Source: Vulcanimicrobiota bacterium (lineage in GTDB: Bacteria; Vulcanimicrobiota; Xenobia; Xenobiales; JADMJV01). From it: 64,000 nt of DNA. The stretch lies in the NCBI GenBank assembly GCA_019637395.1, contig JAHBVR010000002.1, positions 443,495-507,494 of the forward strand, given 5' to 3'. The notes beneath the pieces are model-generated. The model had not been told where the DNA came from. It did no database searches and saw only the letters and a program-made list of their open reading frames with translations. Position numbers and translations under genes: made by a program. Of the stretch, positions 39,790 to 48,991 are shown piece after piece (position 1 is the stretch's first letter; each line of letters starts with the position of its first letter).

Positions 39790-41886
39790 TCACTGGCCCG
39801 GCTGCTTGTCGGCCGCTTCCATCTGAAGCAGGGCTGATATCTGCCGCTTGCGATTGGGCCGTTTGCCCAGAAGCTGATCCCCGGAGGCCTCGACCGGAAG
39901 GCGGGAGTGCTCTTTGGAGGACTTGTCGGGAACGGGCGGCGGCGACGAGGGAAGTTCCTGAAGCTCATCGTTCACGTCGATCTGAAGCAGGTCTGACATC
40001 CGCCGCTTGCGGTTGGGCCGGTTGCCCAGGGGGCGGTCCCACTTCTTGGAGTATTCTTTTTCGCTGAGAGCCAGTTCCGATTCGGCGCCCTTCCTGAGGA
40101 TGTCGGCCGACAGGCGCTGCTTGGTCGCCTCCTCGAGTAGCTGCTTATACCGTTCCGCCTCGGCCTGAAGTCGGGCAATCTCCCTTTCCGATTCCGGATC
40201 TTTGGTCTTCTGGTTGATCTTGGCCTGGGCCGCCTCGGCCTGGCGTTCGGCCGTCTGCTGGCGAGTTTCGGCTTCGCTCACGGCTAGCTTGGCTGCCTCG
40301 GAACGGGCCTCAGAGGCCTGTGTGAGTTGCCGGGCGATGCGCAGCTCATCGCGGGCCTGGTCCAGTTCCTTCTGCAGCTTGAGGGCTGCTTCGTTGCCTT
40401 TGAGGGCTTCATTGGCCTTGACTTCAAGCAGGGCCATGCGCTTCTGCAGTTCCTGGTTCTCGGCTTCCACCTGCTGGCGCCGGGCCTCTTCCGATTTGGC
40501 TTTCTCGGCCAGCATGGCGGCCTGGCTCTCGGCTGCTTCCGCCCGCGCTTTGGCCGCGTCCTGCGATTTGCCGGCCTGCTCCAGCGCCAGGGCTCGCTTC
40601 TCGGCCTCGTCCCTCTTCTTTTTGGCTGCTTCGCCGCGCGCCTCCGACTCGTTCAAGGCCGTGCTCACCCTGGCCAGCTCCTGGCGAGCTTTTTCCAGTT
40701 CGGTTTTCATCTGATCATGCGAAACGGAAGACTGAGCCACCCCGGCCTGGCGTTCCAATTCTAGAAGAGCCGCCCGCTTCTCCAGGGCTTTATTCTGAAT
40801 CTCCAGTTCGTAGCGCTTGGCTTCGGCGATGGCCGCTTTCTCCTCGGCGGCGATAGCTTTGCCTTCAGCCAGTTTTTTGGCGGCCTCGGCCGCCTCGGCC
40901 TTGGCTTTTTCGCTCTCGGCTTTGATGCGCTCGGCCGCCAGGCGCTTTTCCAGGGCCGCCCCATCGGGGGTGCCGGCGCCCAGCAGCACATTGCTGGGAG
41001 CGGCCGAGGCCAGAATCCATTGATCGGTGCCGGGACCTTCATAGCGCAACATGGGCGTCTGGGGGGCCGTCTCGTGGCGGAAGGTCGAGTCTTTTACTTC
41101 CTTGCGGATGTAGTTGTTGATGCTTTGCAGAGTGATCTTGCCATTGGCCTCGGCGGATTTGCTCAGCGCTTCGACCAGGTAATAAGTGAAGTAACCGTGC
41201 TTCTTCTCCTCCGACTCCCAGGAACGTTCGCCTACGCTGCAGGCGAACAAGGTGGCCAGATTGCGTCCCTGATTGCCGGGAGCGGTGGGGGTATTGGTGG
41301 CGCCGGCGCTATTGAAGACCAGCGACCTGGAAAATTGGTCGTTGAGAGGGTTGCTCGAGTCGCCGCGGCCGGCGGTAGGATCATTGCGGCAGGCGTCCAG
41401 CAGGACCAACGAGTTGCGGGCTTTGGACTGGCCCAGATTCTCATAGACGGTGGAGCCGTTCAACGAGGTTATCTTCAAAGTGGCGCCGGCGCGCGGGTCG
41501 GCCTCCTGGGTCAGCAGATAGGTCTCGTTGTCCTTATTGATGCCGTGGCCGGCAAAATAAAAGATGATGGTGTCATCCGGCCCGGCGTTCTGGCGCAGCC
41601 AGTCCAGGCGATAGACCACATTGGTCAAGGAGGGGCGATTATTCTCATCGGGAGCGTCGGTGGTGTAGAGGAAAATGTTCTTCTGCTGAACCTGCATCTT
41701 GTCGGCCAGCGTCTTGGCCAGCAGCTTGGCATCCGAGCCGGCGTAGTTGAGTTTGGTGACGCCGCCGCGCAGATAGTTGTCCACTCCGATGAGCACCGCC
41801 CAGGTAGTGCCTTCGGCGCGGGCGCACTGGGTCAGCAGTAAAGTGAGGGTGGTCAGGGAAAGGAGGCGGCGAGAAGACAGTTTCAT
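39790..41886 (-). CDS. Exported metacaspase-like (C14) protein with long coiled coil and duplicated basic tail motif
   Basis: The 698-residue protein has a signal peptide, then a caspase-fold domain (27-290) with the catalytic pair in FYFAGHG (H114) and LVLLDAC (C166). From about 310 to 600 runs a charged coiled coil rich in Ala, Glu and Lys. The tail carries two copies of LGxRPNRKRxxSxLLQ (620-637 and 673-690), separated by a Pro/Ser linker. Metacaspases cleave after basic residues, so these NRKR sites may be self-cleaved. It is the last gene of the operon TpsB-TpsA-Spy-like-caspase, with 36 bases to the gene before it. Confidence 0.85.
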   Translation of the reverse strand: MKLSSRRLLSLTTLTLLLTQCARAEGTTWAVLIGVDNYLRGGVTKLNYAGSDAKLLAKTLADKMQVQQKNIFLYTTDAPDENNRPSLTNVVYRLDWLRQNAGPDDTIIFYFAGHGINKDNETYLLTQEADPRAGATLKITSLNGSTVYENLGQSKARNSLVLLDACRNDPTAGRGDSSNPLNDQFSRSLVFNSAGATNTPTAPGNQGRNLATLFACSVGERSWESEEKKHGYFTYYLVEALSKSAEANGKITLQSINNYIRKEVKDSTFRHETAPQTPMLRYEGPGTDQWILASAAPSNVLLGAGTPDGAALEKRLAAERIKAESEKAKAEAAEAAKKLAEGKAIAAEEKAAIAEAKRYELEIQNKALEKRAALLELERQAGVAQSSVSHDQMKTELEKARQELARVSTALNESEARGEAAKKKRDEAEKRALALEQAGKSQDAAKARAEAAESQAAMLAEKAKSEEARRQQVEAENQELQKRMALLEVKANEALKGNEAALKLQKELDQARDELRIARQLTQASEARSEAAKLAVSEAETRQQTAERQAEAAQAKINQKTKDPESEREIARLQAEAERYKQLLEEATKQRLSADILRKGAESELALSEKEYSKKWDRPLGNRPNRKRRMSDLLQIDVNDELQELPSSPPPVPDKSSKEHSRLPVEASGDQLLGKRPNRKRQISALLQMEAADKQPGQ
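39817..39870 (-). repeat. Tail repeat copy 2 in the metacaspase gene
   Basis: It encodes the second LGKRPNRKRQISALLQ unit. The DNA is close to copy 1 at 39976-40029 (159 bases away), including codon use, so the duplication is fairly recent or maintained by selection. Confidence 0.8.
39976..40029 (-). repeat. Tail repeat copy 1 in the metacaspase gene
   Basis: It encodes the first LGNRPNRKRRMSDLLQ unit, following the end of the coiled coil. Its partner lies at 39817-39870. Confidence 0.8.
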
Positions 41887-41922
41887 AAACTACAAATTAC
41901 GGGAACCCGGGACATCCCCTCC

Positions 41923-42324
41923 TTAGGGCGGGCTCCCGTTGCGAACCTGGATCGCCTTCCAACGTTCGAATTGCTCGGTCGTCAAGATTTCCTGAATTTT
42001 GCGGGCCGTGCTGACGTCCAGCATTTTGGCCTCGACTTCGTTGGCGGCGATTTCCTCGAACTTGGCTCGAATCTGTGGCAGCGGAGCCCGCGCCCGCAGC
42101 AGAGTGTTGACGCCCTTCTGCAGGCTGGCGTTGCGTTCCTGACAGGCAACCAGCTGGCGGCGCAGCTCGTCCAGGGCCCGGGTGATCCGCCCGCGCTGTT
42201 CCTTAGACAGGTTCAGTTCCTTGCTGAAACTCATCACCGTCTGGACCTTGCGCGGTGGATCGCAACGGCCCGGCCCGCTCAAGCAGAGCAGGCAGGCCGC
42301 CAGGCAGAGGAGGCGGCCAGACAC
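41923..42324 (-). CDS. Spy/CpxP-like periplasmic helical protein
   Basis: The 133-residue protein starts at a GTG and has a signal peptide (LLCLAACLLCLSGPGRC). The mature part is all-helical with LNLSKEQRGRITRALDELRRQL and ILTTEQFERWKAIQ, the paired L-T/S-x-x-Q helices of the Spy/CpxP/CnrX group. Such proteins act as periplasmic chaperones or stress sensors. It is placed between the TpsA and metacaspase genes, with 3 and 36 bases between them, which suggests a chaperone task for the exported adhesin. A Cys at the signal peptide end is not a clear lipobox. Confidence 0.72.
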   Translation of the reverse strand: MSGRLLCLAACLLCLSGPGRCDPPRKVQTVMSFSKELNLSKEQRGRITRALDELRRQLVACQERNASLQKGVNTLLRARAPLPQIRAKFEEIAANEVEAKMLDVSTARKIQEILTTEQFERWKAIQVRNGSPP

Positions 42325-42327
42325 GGA

Positions 42328-45300
42328 CTAGAGGTCCTTGGCTTCTTCCTCGTCGATGTCCCAGACCACCGTTTCCTGGAGGAAACGCAGCCAGTCTTCT
42401 TTGTCCAGCAAGAAGGCCAATCCGGCCGTGTAGAAGGGCGTGAAGGCCGAGCCAGCCACGCGTCCTTTATCGTCCAGGATAGGCGGGACGTTGAAAATGA
42501 ACGGGTTGAGCAGCGAGGCGTCGATGGCGTTGCGCACCTCCGACGGGCGGAGGTTGGCTGCCTGGCCTCCGCCGATGAACACGAAGTTGTTATTCGGAGT
42601 CGGAGCGGGAGCGGATGGCTCGAAGACGATGGTACCGTTGAAAAGCGCCCGGCCGGTGGGCAGCCCGGTGAAGCAAGCCGTGCCGGCCGGCGGATCGAAG
42701 ACCTCCATGCTGTTGTCGGAAGTGGTGCCGTCAACATTGATAGCCACGCCGTTCACCGCTCCACCGGCGGCCACGCGCAACAGACCGGCGGCCACGTCCA
42801 CCTCGATGGCGTCGGTGTCCGTGCCGATGGTGCCGTGGGCGATTAAGGTGACGTCTCCGCCAGCCTGGATATTGTCGGCGGCTCCGTTGGCATCCAGGAT
42901 GGAACCTTCCGGACAGGTTTGCAGCTTGACGTTGCCACTGGCGCTGATCAACTGTAAATTCAGATTGCCGTTCACGTTCAGGTCTACGTCGCCGTTGGTG
43001 GCGGTAGCGGTGGCCGTGGTGGCTCCGTTTTGTTGGATGAAGACGCCATCCGGTCCGGTGGCGTTGAGGGTATTGGCCTGAGTATTCAAGCGGCTGGCGG
43101 GAGAGCTGCCGATGGAACCGGTGCCGCCGGTCACGTTCAGGTTGACCGTGCTGGCCTGCACATTGGTGGCTGCTCCATTGCCCAGAATGCTGCCCTGGGA
43201 ATTGATGGTGGCGATGCCGCCGGCGCTGATCGTGCTCAGCGTCACCGGACCGGTGGCCGTAAGCACGTAGTCCTGACTGGCCTGGCCGCCCGCCACCAGG
43301 GCTCCATTGTTGTTGATGAAGACGCTGCCACCCGTGGAGGACGCCGTCAGGGTATCGGCGTCGGTCTGCAGCGGTGTGCCTGAGGAGCCCAGGCTGGTCG
43401 AGGTGCTGAGCGTTACGGTGTTGCCCACCAGTGGGAAGGGCGTGGTATCGAAGGTAATGGTGCCGCCGGTGGTGACCAGGCTCAAAGTGGTGGGATTGGT
43501 GGCAAAGCCCACCGCCAGGTCGATGTCGCCGTTGGACAGGATGTCTACCACGGTAGCCGCCGGATTGACCGAGAAAGTGGAAGTTCCGTTGTTATCGACG
43601 CGCACGGTGCCGGCGTTCAGATTGACGGTGCTGCCCGCTGTTCCCACCCGAGCGCCGCTGGCTCCGATATTGGCGGCCTGGATGCTGGTGGTCGTACCGG
43701 AGCTGCCCACTCGGCCACCCGTGCCGCCACTCAGCAGGTCACCACCGCCATTAACGGTCACGGTTGTGCCCGTCTGGCCAACCACTCCCGCGCTTCCTAC
43801 CGTGAGCGAACCGCTGGTGGCGGTCAGATTGACGGTTGCGGGAGAAGTTACGTTAACGCTGGCGCTGCCGCTCTGCTCGAGGTCGGCCGAGCCGCTGCTG
43901 GCCGTTACGTTGAGCACCGAGCCGGCGGTTTGCAGGGGAGTGCCCGCTGTCCCCACACTGGCCGCGTTGATGGTGGTGGTGCCTCCATTGCCGACGGTGC
44001 CGCTCCCGGTCAGGCTGCCGCCGGTGGCGGTCACATTGGTGCCGGTTGTGCCTCGGATGCCCGAGGTTCCCACCACGAGGTTGCCATTGGTGGTAACGGT
44101 GGCGGCGCCGTTGCCGGCGGTGGCGTTGACACTGGCGCCCTGGTTGTTGGTGGCGCGAATCCCGCCGTTGCTGGCGGCCAGGTTGAGCAAGGTGGTGCCC
44201 GTCTCGATGGCGCCGTTCGTGCCGATGCCGTTGTTGGCGGTGATGTTCACGCTGCTGCCGGTCAGGGTCGGGTGGGACGCTCCCGCATCGGCGTAGGCGA
44301 CGGCACCGGTTGTGGTCAGGGTGAACGGATTTGCAGCCGAGGTGCTGGCGGTCACGAATGTGCCGGCTAACGGATCGAAGAAAGTAGAGTTGCCGATATT
44401 AATGTTGCTGTCCGAGGCGATGCTGATAGGCCCGTTGGGCACGTTCAGGTTGACGGTCGATACACCGGTGTTGGTGATATTGATGCCCCCCGTCCCGGCT
44501 GCGCTCAAGTTTAAGGTCGAGCCGGCAGTCCGGACCGCCTGGGCGGTAGTGCCGATGGCGTCGGTCGTGACTAACTGGGTGGGGCTGGTGGGACTGCCCA
44601 GGACACCGGAAGTGCCCGTAGCGTGAATGTCGGTGGCATTCACGGCCGTGCCCAAGATCGTGCCGGCTATGCCATCGTCGCCGACCACGATGGTGCCGGG
44701 GGTGGCCAGGCCTATGGCCACGCCACCGCCCGTGGCGTTGACGACGGTGGAGCCCTGGTTGAGCACAAAGATGTTGCCCGTAGGCCCGGCGTTGAGGTTC
44801 AGATTCGAGGTGGCGTCGGTGCGCAGAGGGCTGCCGGAAGCGATGTTGGGAGGCGTGACCGTGCTGCCGAAAATGCCTCCGGGAGCGGTCAAAGTAATCG
44901 ACGGTGCGCTGAGCAGGGCGGTGGAACCAGCATTCCCAATGGATGAACCGGGCCCAGCCGTCATGACAATCTCGGTGGCGGACGCGTAGGAAGTTCCTGC
45001 CAGGCCGATTCTACCGCCCGCGGTCACCGTCAGTCTGCCGGCATTGGTGTTGATGTTGCCGTTCAGGTTGATGTCGCCGGTGTTGGTGGTAAGCACCAGG
45101 TCGTTGGCGCCCAGATTCATGTTGATGTCGGCGCCGGCCAATTGAGTGATGCTGTTATCGGCCTGCAGGATCAGGGTGCCGCTATTGAAAGCATTGATGA
45201 AACCATTGCTGACCGTGTTCGGAGGTATGTCCTGGCCCTGGGTGTTGGCAAATCCGTCCAGCGAACCGTTTCCATTAGTGTCATTGATAATGGTTAGATC

Positions 45301-46416
45301 AGCCGGGTCGATCAGAAATACCCCGGCCGTGCCTTGAATGGCGCGCACGTCCACGCCGCCTTCCACCCACACTCTCCCTTTGCCCGAGAGCTCCACGAAA
45401 CCACCGTTGCCGGTGCTGCCACCCAGCGCCTGGACGTTGGCTCCCTGCTCCAGGGCGGCCAGACCATTCGAAAGCAGATAAACGTCGCCACCGTTGGAGC
45501 CTTCGCCGCTGCCATTGGCGGTGATCAGGCTGCCAGAGCGCACTAAGGTGGACTGCTGGGAGTTGAGCATGACGCGGCCGGCCGCCTGACCGGGCAGAGC
45601 GTCGGCATGAATCTCGCCGGTGTTGTGCAGGCGTCCCGAGGCGCCGGCGATTTCCACGCCACCGTCGGGAAGCTGTGTGATGGCGTCGGCCGGAGCCAGA
45701 TTGAGCAGACTGCCCACCATATGATCCAGCATGCCGTGGCTGATGGCCACCGGACCGGCCTGGGAAGCGGCCGGATCGACCTGGATATTGATCAAACCCT
45801 GGCCGTCAAAATTGATTTCGGTGTGTTCGCCGGCGGCCAGGGCGATCTGGCCGACATTGGCTACGATCACGCCCTGATTGGAAATAAGCGGGGAGGTCAG
45901 CACCAGGAAGCCACCCGGGGTGACCGTCAGAGTGCCTTCGTTGACGATGGATGCGGCCGGTTTGCCCTCCACCTGGTCAAACTTGTAGCGGCCGGCCAGA
46001 AAGTTCTGGTCGGTGATATCGAGAGTGCTGGCCATGAGACTGCCTACGTTCACCTGGGAGCCGGCGCCGAACAGAATCCCGTTGGGGTTGATCAGGAAGA
46101 CGCGCCCATTGGCCTGCAGACTGCCCAGAATGACCGAGGGGTCCTGGCCGGTGACGCGGTTGAGGATGGCCGAAAGCTGGCTGGGCTGGATGAAGCGCAG
46201 CGCCTCGTTGGCGTTGATGGAGAAGCCGTTCCAGTTGATGATGGCCCGGTCGCTCAACTGCTGGATGGTCATCTGGCCGTTGACCGGGTTGCCGATGTTG
46301 ACCTGACCGTTGGTCACCTGCCCGTCCGTGGGGAGGGCCAGCGAAGTGCCGTAGAGAGCCGCCGCCATGGTCAGACTGGCCAGCAAAGTGCGAGGATTCT
46401 TGCGCTTGTACATCAT
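42328..46416 (-). CDS. TpsA-type filamentous haemagglutinin exoprotein
   Basis: The 1362-residue protein has a signal peptide, then the TPS secretion domain (about 28-270; e.g. DRAIINWNGFSINANEAL, and the NPNGILFGAGSQVNVG motif at about 130-145) that TpsB recognises. The rest is a long beta-helix built from Gly/Thr/Asn/Val-rich repeats (about 300-1230). The C-terminus (about 1270-1362) differs: it is Pro- and acid-rich, with FLLDKEDWLRFLQET and a very acidic end. It is exported to the cell surface as adhesin, cell-contact or biofilm factor. The start has GGAGAG upstream; the gene follows tpsB by 9 bases. Confidence 0.9.
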   Translation of the reverse strand: MMYKRKNPRTLLASLTMAAALYGTSLALPTDGQVTNGQVNIGNPVNGQMTIQQLSDRAIINWNGFSINANEALRFIQPSQLSAILNRVTGQDPSVILGSLQANGRVFLINPNGILFGAGSQVNVGSLMASTLDITDQNFLAGRYKFDQVEGKPAASIVNEGTLTVTPGGFLVLTSPLISNQGVIVANVGQIALAAGEHTEINFDGQGLINIQVDPAASQAGPVAISHGMLDHMVGSLLNLAPADAITQLPDGGVEIAGASGRLHNTGEIHADALPGQAAGRVMLNSQQSTLVRSGSLITANGSGEGSNGGDVYLLSNGLAALEQGANVQALGGSTGNGGFVELSGKGRVWVEGGVDVRAIQGTAGVFLIDPADLTIINDTNGNGSLDGFANTQGQDIPPNTVSNGFINAFNSGTLILQADNSITQLAGADINMNLGANDLVLTTNTGDINLNGNINTNAGRLTVTAGGRIGLAGTSYASATEIVMTAGPGSSIGNAGSTALLSAPSITLTAPGGIFGSTVTPPNIASGSPLRTDATSNLNLNAGPTGNIFVLNQGSTVVNATGGGVAIGLATPGTIVVGDDGIAGTILGTAVNATDIHATGTSGVLGSPTSPTQLVTTDAIGTTAQAVRTAGSTLNLSAAGTGGINITNTGVSTVNLNVPNGPISIASDSNINIGNSTFFDPLAGTFVTASTSAANPFTLTTTGAVAYADAGASHPTLTGSSVNITANNGIGTNGAIETGTTLLNLAASNGGIRATNNQGASVNATAGNGAATVTTNGNLVVGTSGIRGTTGTNVTATGGSLTGSGTVGNGGTTTINAASVGTAGTPLQTAGSVLNVTASSGSADLEQSGSASVNVTSPATVNLTATSGSLTVGSAGVVGQTGTTVTVNGGGDLLSGGTGGRVGSSGTTTSIQAANIGASGARVGTAGSTVNLNAGTVRVDNNGTSTFSVNPAATVVDILSNGDIDLAVGFATNPTTLSLVTTGGTITFDTTPFPLVGNTVTLSTSTSLGSSGTPLQTDADTLTASSTGGSVFINNNGALVAGGQASQDYVLTATGPVTLSTISAGGIATINSQGSILGNGAATNVQASTVNLNVTGGTGSIGSSPASRLNTQANTLNATGPDGVFIQQNGATTATATATNGDVDLNVNGNLNLQLISASGNVKLQTCPEGSILDANGAADNIQAGGDVTLIAHGTIGTDTDAIEVDVAAGLLRVAAGGAVNGVAINVDGTTSDNSMEVFDPPAGTACFTGLPTGRALFNGTIVFEPSAPAPTPNNNFVFIGGGQAANLRPSEVRNAIDASLLNPFIFNVPPILDDKGRVAGSAFTPFYTAGLAFLLDKEDWLRFLQETVVWDIDEEEAKDL

Positions 46417-46425
46417 GTCTCTCTC

Positions 46426-48051
46426 CTAAAACCGGGTCCGAATGGCGCCGTAGACGATCGGCGCGTGATTGTTGAAGTTGTCCGCCGACGATAGCGGGAA
46501 GCCCAGATCGACGCGGAGCGAAGTATTTTCGCTGAAGTTGGAACGCAGGCCGATGCCGGCGCCCGTCAATTGGACCGAGGATACATCGCCGAGCTGCGGA
46601 TTGCGCCGGGCGATGCCGCCGTGGTCGATGAAGGCGGCGAATTGCAGGGCCTCCGGGTCCTCCAGCGGTGACCAGCGGGCTTCAGCGCTGAGCACGTAAC
46701 CCACATCTCCCAGGTAAGAAGCCTGTGGATAGCCGCGCACCGTATCCGGGCCGCCCAGGGCGAATTCCTCGGCAGTAAAGAGCGGGCGCCAGGCGTACTG
46801 GCCGGTGGCGCGTACGATGCCGTAGAAGCCCGGCGCCAGGTTCTGCACGCGGGCGAGGTCGGCGTTGAACTTGGTGAAGTTGCTCTGAGCGCCCACGCGG
46901 CTGGCCAGTGGATCGCCGTTGGGCATGCCCCCCAGGCCCTGGGTGATGGACAGCTGGGCCAGCGTGCGGCCTTCCACTTCACGCCAGTCGCCCTGCCAGT
47001 TCAGACGGGCGCACACGTAGCGGTCGTGGGCTTGCTGGATTCCCAGCAAGCGGCTGTCGCTGTTTTTGTAGCTGATGGCCGCGCCCAGATTGGAAGAAAA
47101 GTCCAACGAGCGGTCGAGAGCCTGAGAAACCGACAGGGTGTAGATGTCGGCGCTGCCGCGTATATCCAGGATGGCGAAGTCACGGCCGGCCGTGAAGGCG
47201 CCGTTGGCGTAGTCGAAACCGATGGTGGTGCCGCTGGTGTTGACCGGAATTTTGTAGCCCACGTTGTAGAACGCACTGCCGGTCGGGAAGAAGGAGAGCA
47301 CGCTGCGCAGGTAGAGGGTGTCCCCGTTGCCCGCGATGTTGTCGATGTCAAAGCCCAGTCCCAGGCGGTGCTCGCCGGTGAAGCGCGAGCCGAAGTTGTT
47401 GTAGTCCAGGTTAACGTGGAAGTTTTTGTCTTCCTCGACCTTGAGGATAGCGTCGACTTTGCCCTTTTCCTGGGATTTGACCAGGTGGGCCGAGACCTTC
47501 ATATTGGGAAGATCGTTGAGCAGCAGCAAGGAACTTTCGAATTCGTCGGTGCGGAAGCTGCCGTCTTGAACGGCGCTGCTGAAGTAGTCCCGAATCAACT
47601 CCTCGGAGTAGGTCTTGTTGCCTTCCACCTTGATTTTGTCGACCTTGCCTTCGACCACGGCCACTTTGACGTTGCCGCCTTGAAAATTCTGATTGGGAAT
47701 GTATGCCTGCGTCAAAAGGCGACCCTGGTCCCGGTAGAGTTGAGCGATTTGGGCGGCCAGTTCTTTCATTTGCCGCAGCGTCAGGTCCTGACCCGCATAC
47801 TGCTTGAACAGAGCATCCACGCCTTCAGGCTGGGTGCCGACATCGCCTTCCAGCGAAAAGCTGTTGACCTTGAGCGTGCGCTCTTTGACTTCGACGTTGG
47901 GAGCTGAGTCGGGGCCGGTCCCCGGCGCTGACGCCTGCCCCAAGGTCGGCGCGGCCAGATCGGGAAGCTCCTGGGCTCCCACCGCCGCCGCCAAAATCAT
48001 ACTGCCCACCAGGAACCGCGCGGCTCCCGTCGTTAAGTTGTTTAGCCTCAT
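46426..48051 (-). CDS. TpsB-type outer-membrane translocator (ShlB/FhaC/HecB family)
   Basis: The 541-residue protein has a signal peptide (to VGAQE), two POTRA-like domains (about 58-215: VNSFSLEGDVGTQPEGVDALF, then VVEGKVDKIKVEGNKTYSEELI) and a 16-strand barrel. DTVRGYPQASYLGDVG contains the conserved VRGY motif of loop 6. The C-terminal residue is Phe, as in outer-membrane barrels (YGAIRTRF). It exports the TpsA protein encoded directly downstream. I start at the ATG at 48051 rather than a GTG five codons upstream. Confidence 0.92.
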   Translation of the reverse strand: MRLNNLTTGAARFLVGSMILAAAVGAQELPDLAAPTLGQASAPGTGPDSAPNVEVKERTLKVNSFSLEGDVGTQPEGVDALFKQYAGQDLTLRQMKELAAQIAQLYRDQGRLLTQAYIPNQNFQGGNVKVAVVEGKVDKIKVEGNKTYSEELIRDYFSSAVQDGSFRTDEFESSLLLLNDLPNMKVSAHLVKSQEKGKVDAILKVEEDKNFHVNLDYNNFGSRFTGEHRLGLGFDIDNIAGNGDTLYLRSVLSFFPTGSAFYNVGYKIPVNTSGTTIGFDYANGAFTAGRDFAILDIRGSADIYTLSVSQALDRSLDFSSNLGAAISYKNSDSRLLGIQQAHDRYVCARLNWQGDWREVEGRTLAQLSITQGLGGMPNGDPLASRVGAQSNFTKFNADLARVQNLAPGFYGIVRATGQYAWRPLFTAEEFALGGPDTVRGYPQASYLGDVGYVLSAEARWSPLEDPEALQFAAFIDHGGIARRNPQLGDVSSVQLTGAGIGLRSNFSENTSLRVDLGFPLSSADNFNNHAPIVYGAIRTRF

Positions 48052-48183
48052 CACCCTACCTACCACTTCAACCTCAGGTTGTCGTCCAGGGTGCTCTATG
48101 GAAGTCCATCCCCGGAGTTGGCCCGGACTTTTGCCACCGAGGCCACAAATCCCCCATTGAGCTAAAAAACTAGGATCGTTGTA

Positions 48184-48990
48184 CTAGTCAGTAAGTTCTA
48201 CTTCCACCAGCGAAACGTCGTCAGACTTGGGGTTGCGGGCTAAATCAGCGATGGCGCGGCCCAAACTCTGATTGTCCGGCAATTGGGCCAGCCCATCGAG
48301 AATTTCCAGGCCGTCCGAGTAGACGGCCAGCCGACTCAAACGCCCCTGGGGAGAGTCCAGACTGGAGACGAATAAACCCGGGCTGCCCAGAATGCCGCGG
48401 CCGCTCGACCAGCGGTCCTCGGTGCGAAAGCCTTCCAGTTTCCATTCCTGGCCCGCCCACCAGCTACGGCAACGCACGTCCCCCAACCAGGACAGCACCA
48501 GCTGGCCATGAGGGTGGCCGGGAGCGGGACGCCAGATGCGTCCGCAGGCATACATACTCTCGGACCCAATCAAACGCTTTTGCTCCAGCACCTGGCGCAG
48601 CATTTCGGGTAGTTCGGCGGGCAAAGGCTGGTCGCGGACGTCCTCGCTGACCTCGGCGCAAAGTTCGCGCAAGCGCGTTTCCAGGCTGGCGCGCACTACC
48701 TCCACCTCGGCGCCGGGTTCGAGTTCGCTCAGCCATTGCACCAGCCCATCGGCCAGGGCGGCGGCGGCAATGTCGCCGAAAAAGGACTGGCTGACGCCGT
48801 CGGTGACGCAAAAAGAGAAACCCTCCGGCGCCGGCGCCAGGACCACGCAATCCTGGCCCATTTCGTTGTTGGCCCTGGTCTCGGCGGCGCGAGCGAAAGC
48901 GTAGCGCCAGCGTAGTCCCGCGGACTCTTCCCAAACCGGAGCCGTCTCGCGGTCCTGGGGCAAACGCCGGGCGCGAAACGGCGAATCCAC
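48184..48990 (-). CDS. PP2C-family Ser/Thr protein phosphatase
   Basis: The 268-residue protein carries the PP2C metal-site motifs: NEMGQDCVV (D47), FCVTDGVSQSFFG (D64-G65), LSWLGDVRC, AVYSDGLE and NPKSDDVSLVEVEL (final Asp pair). It should remove phosphate from Ser/Thr targets of the kinases encoded at 59-63 kb. It starts at a GTG only one base after the vWA gene ends. The pair vWA plus PP2C beside kinases is the TerY-P triad arrangement known from phosphorylation-based stress systems; here it lies next to the EssC-like gene. Confidence 0.85.
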   Translation of the reverse strand: MDSPFRARRLPQDRETAPVWEESAGLRWRYAFARAAETRANNEMGQDCVVLAPAPEGFSFCVTDGVSQSFFGDIAAAALADGLVQWLSELEPGAEVEVVRASLETRLRELCAEVSEDVRDQPLPAELPEMLRQVLEQKRLIGSESMYACGRIWRPAPGHPHGQLVLSWLGDVRCRSWWAGQEWKLEGFRTEDRWSSGRGILGSPGLFVSSLDSPQGRLSRLAVYSDGLEILDGLAQLPDNQSLGRAIADLARNPKSDDVSLVEVELTD

Positions 48991-48991
48991 G

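Noticed and set aside
42900-45300. Repetitive DNA in the TpsA gene that could be mistaken for a CRISPR or tandem repeat array
   Set aside because: The repeats are coding, irregular beta-helix repeats of an exoprotein and lack regular spacers.
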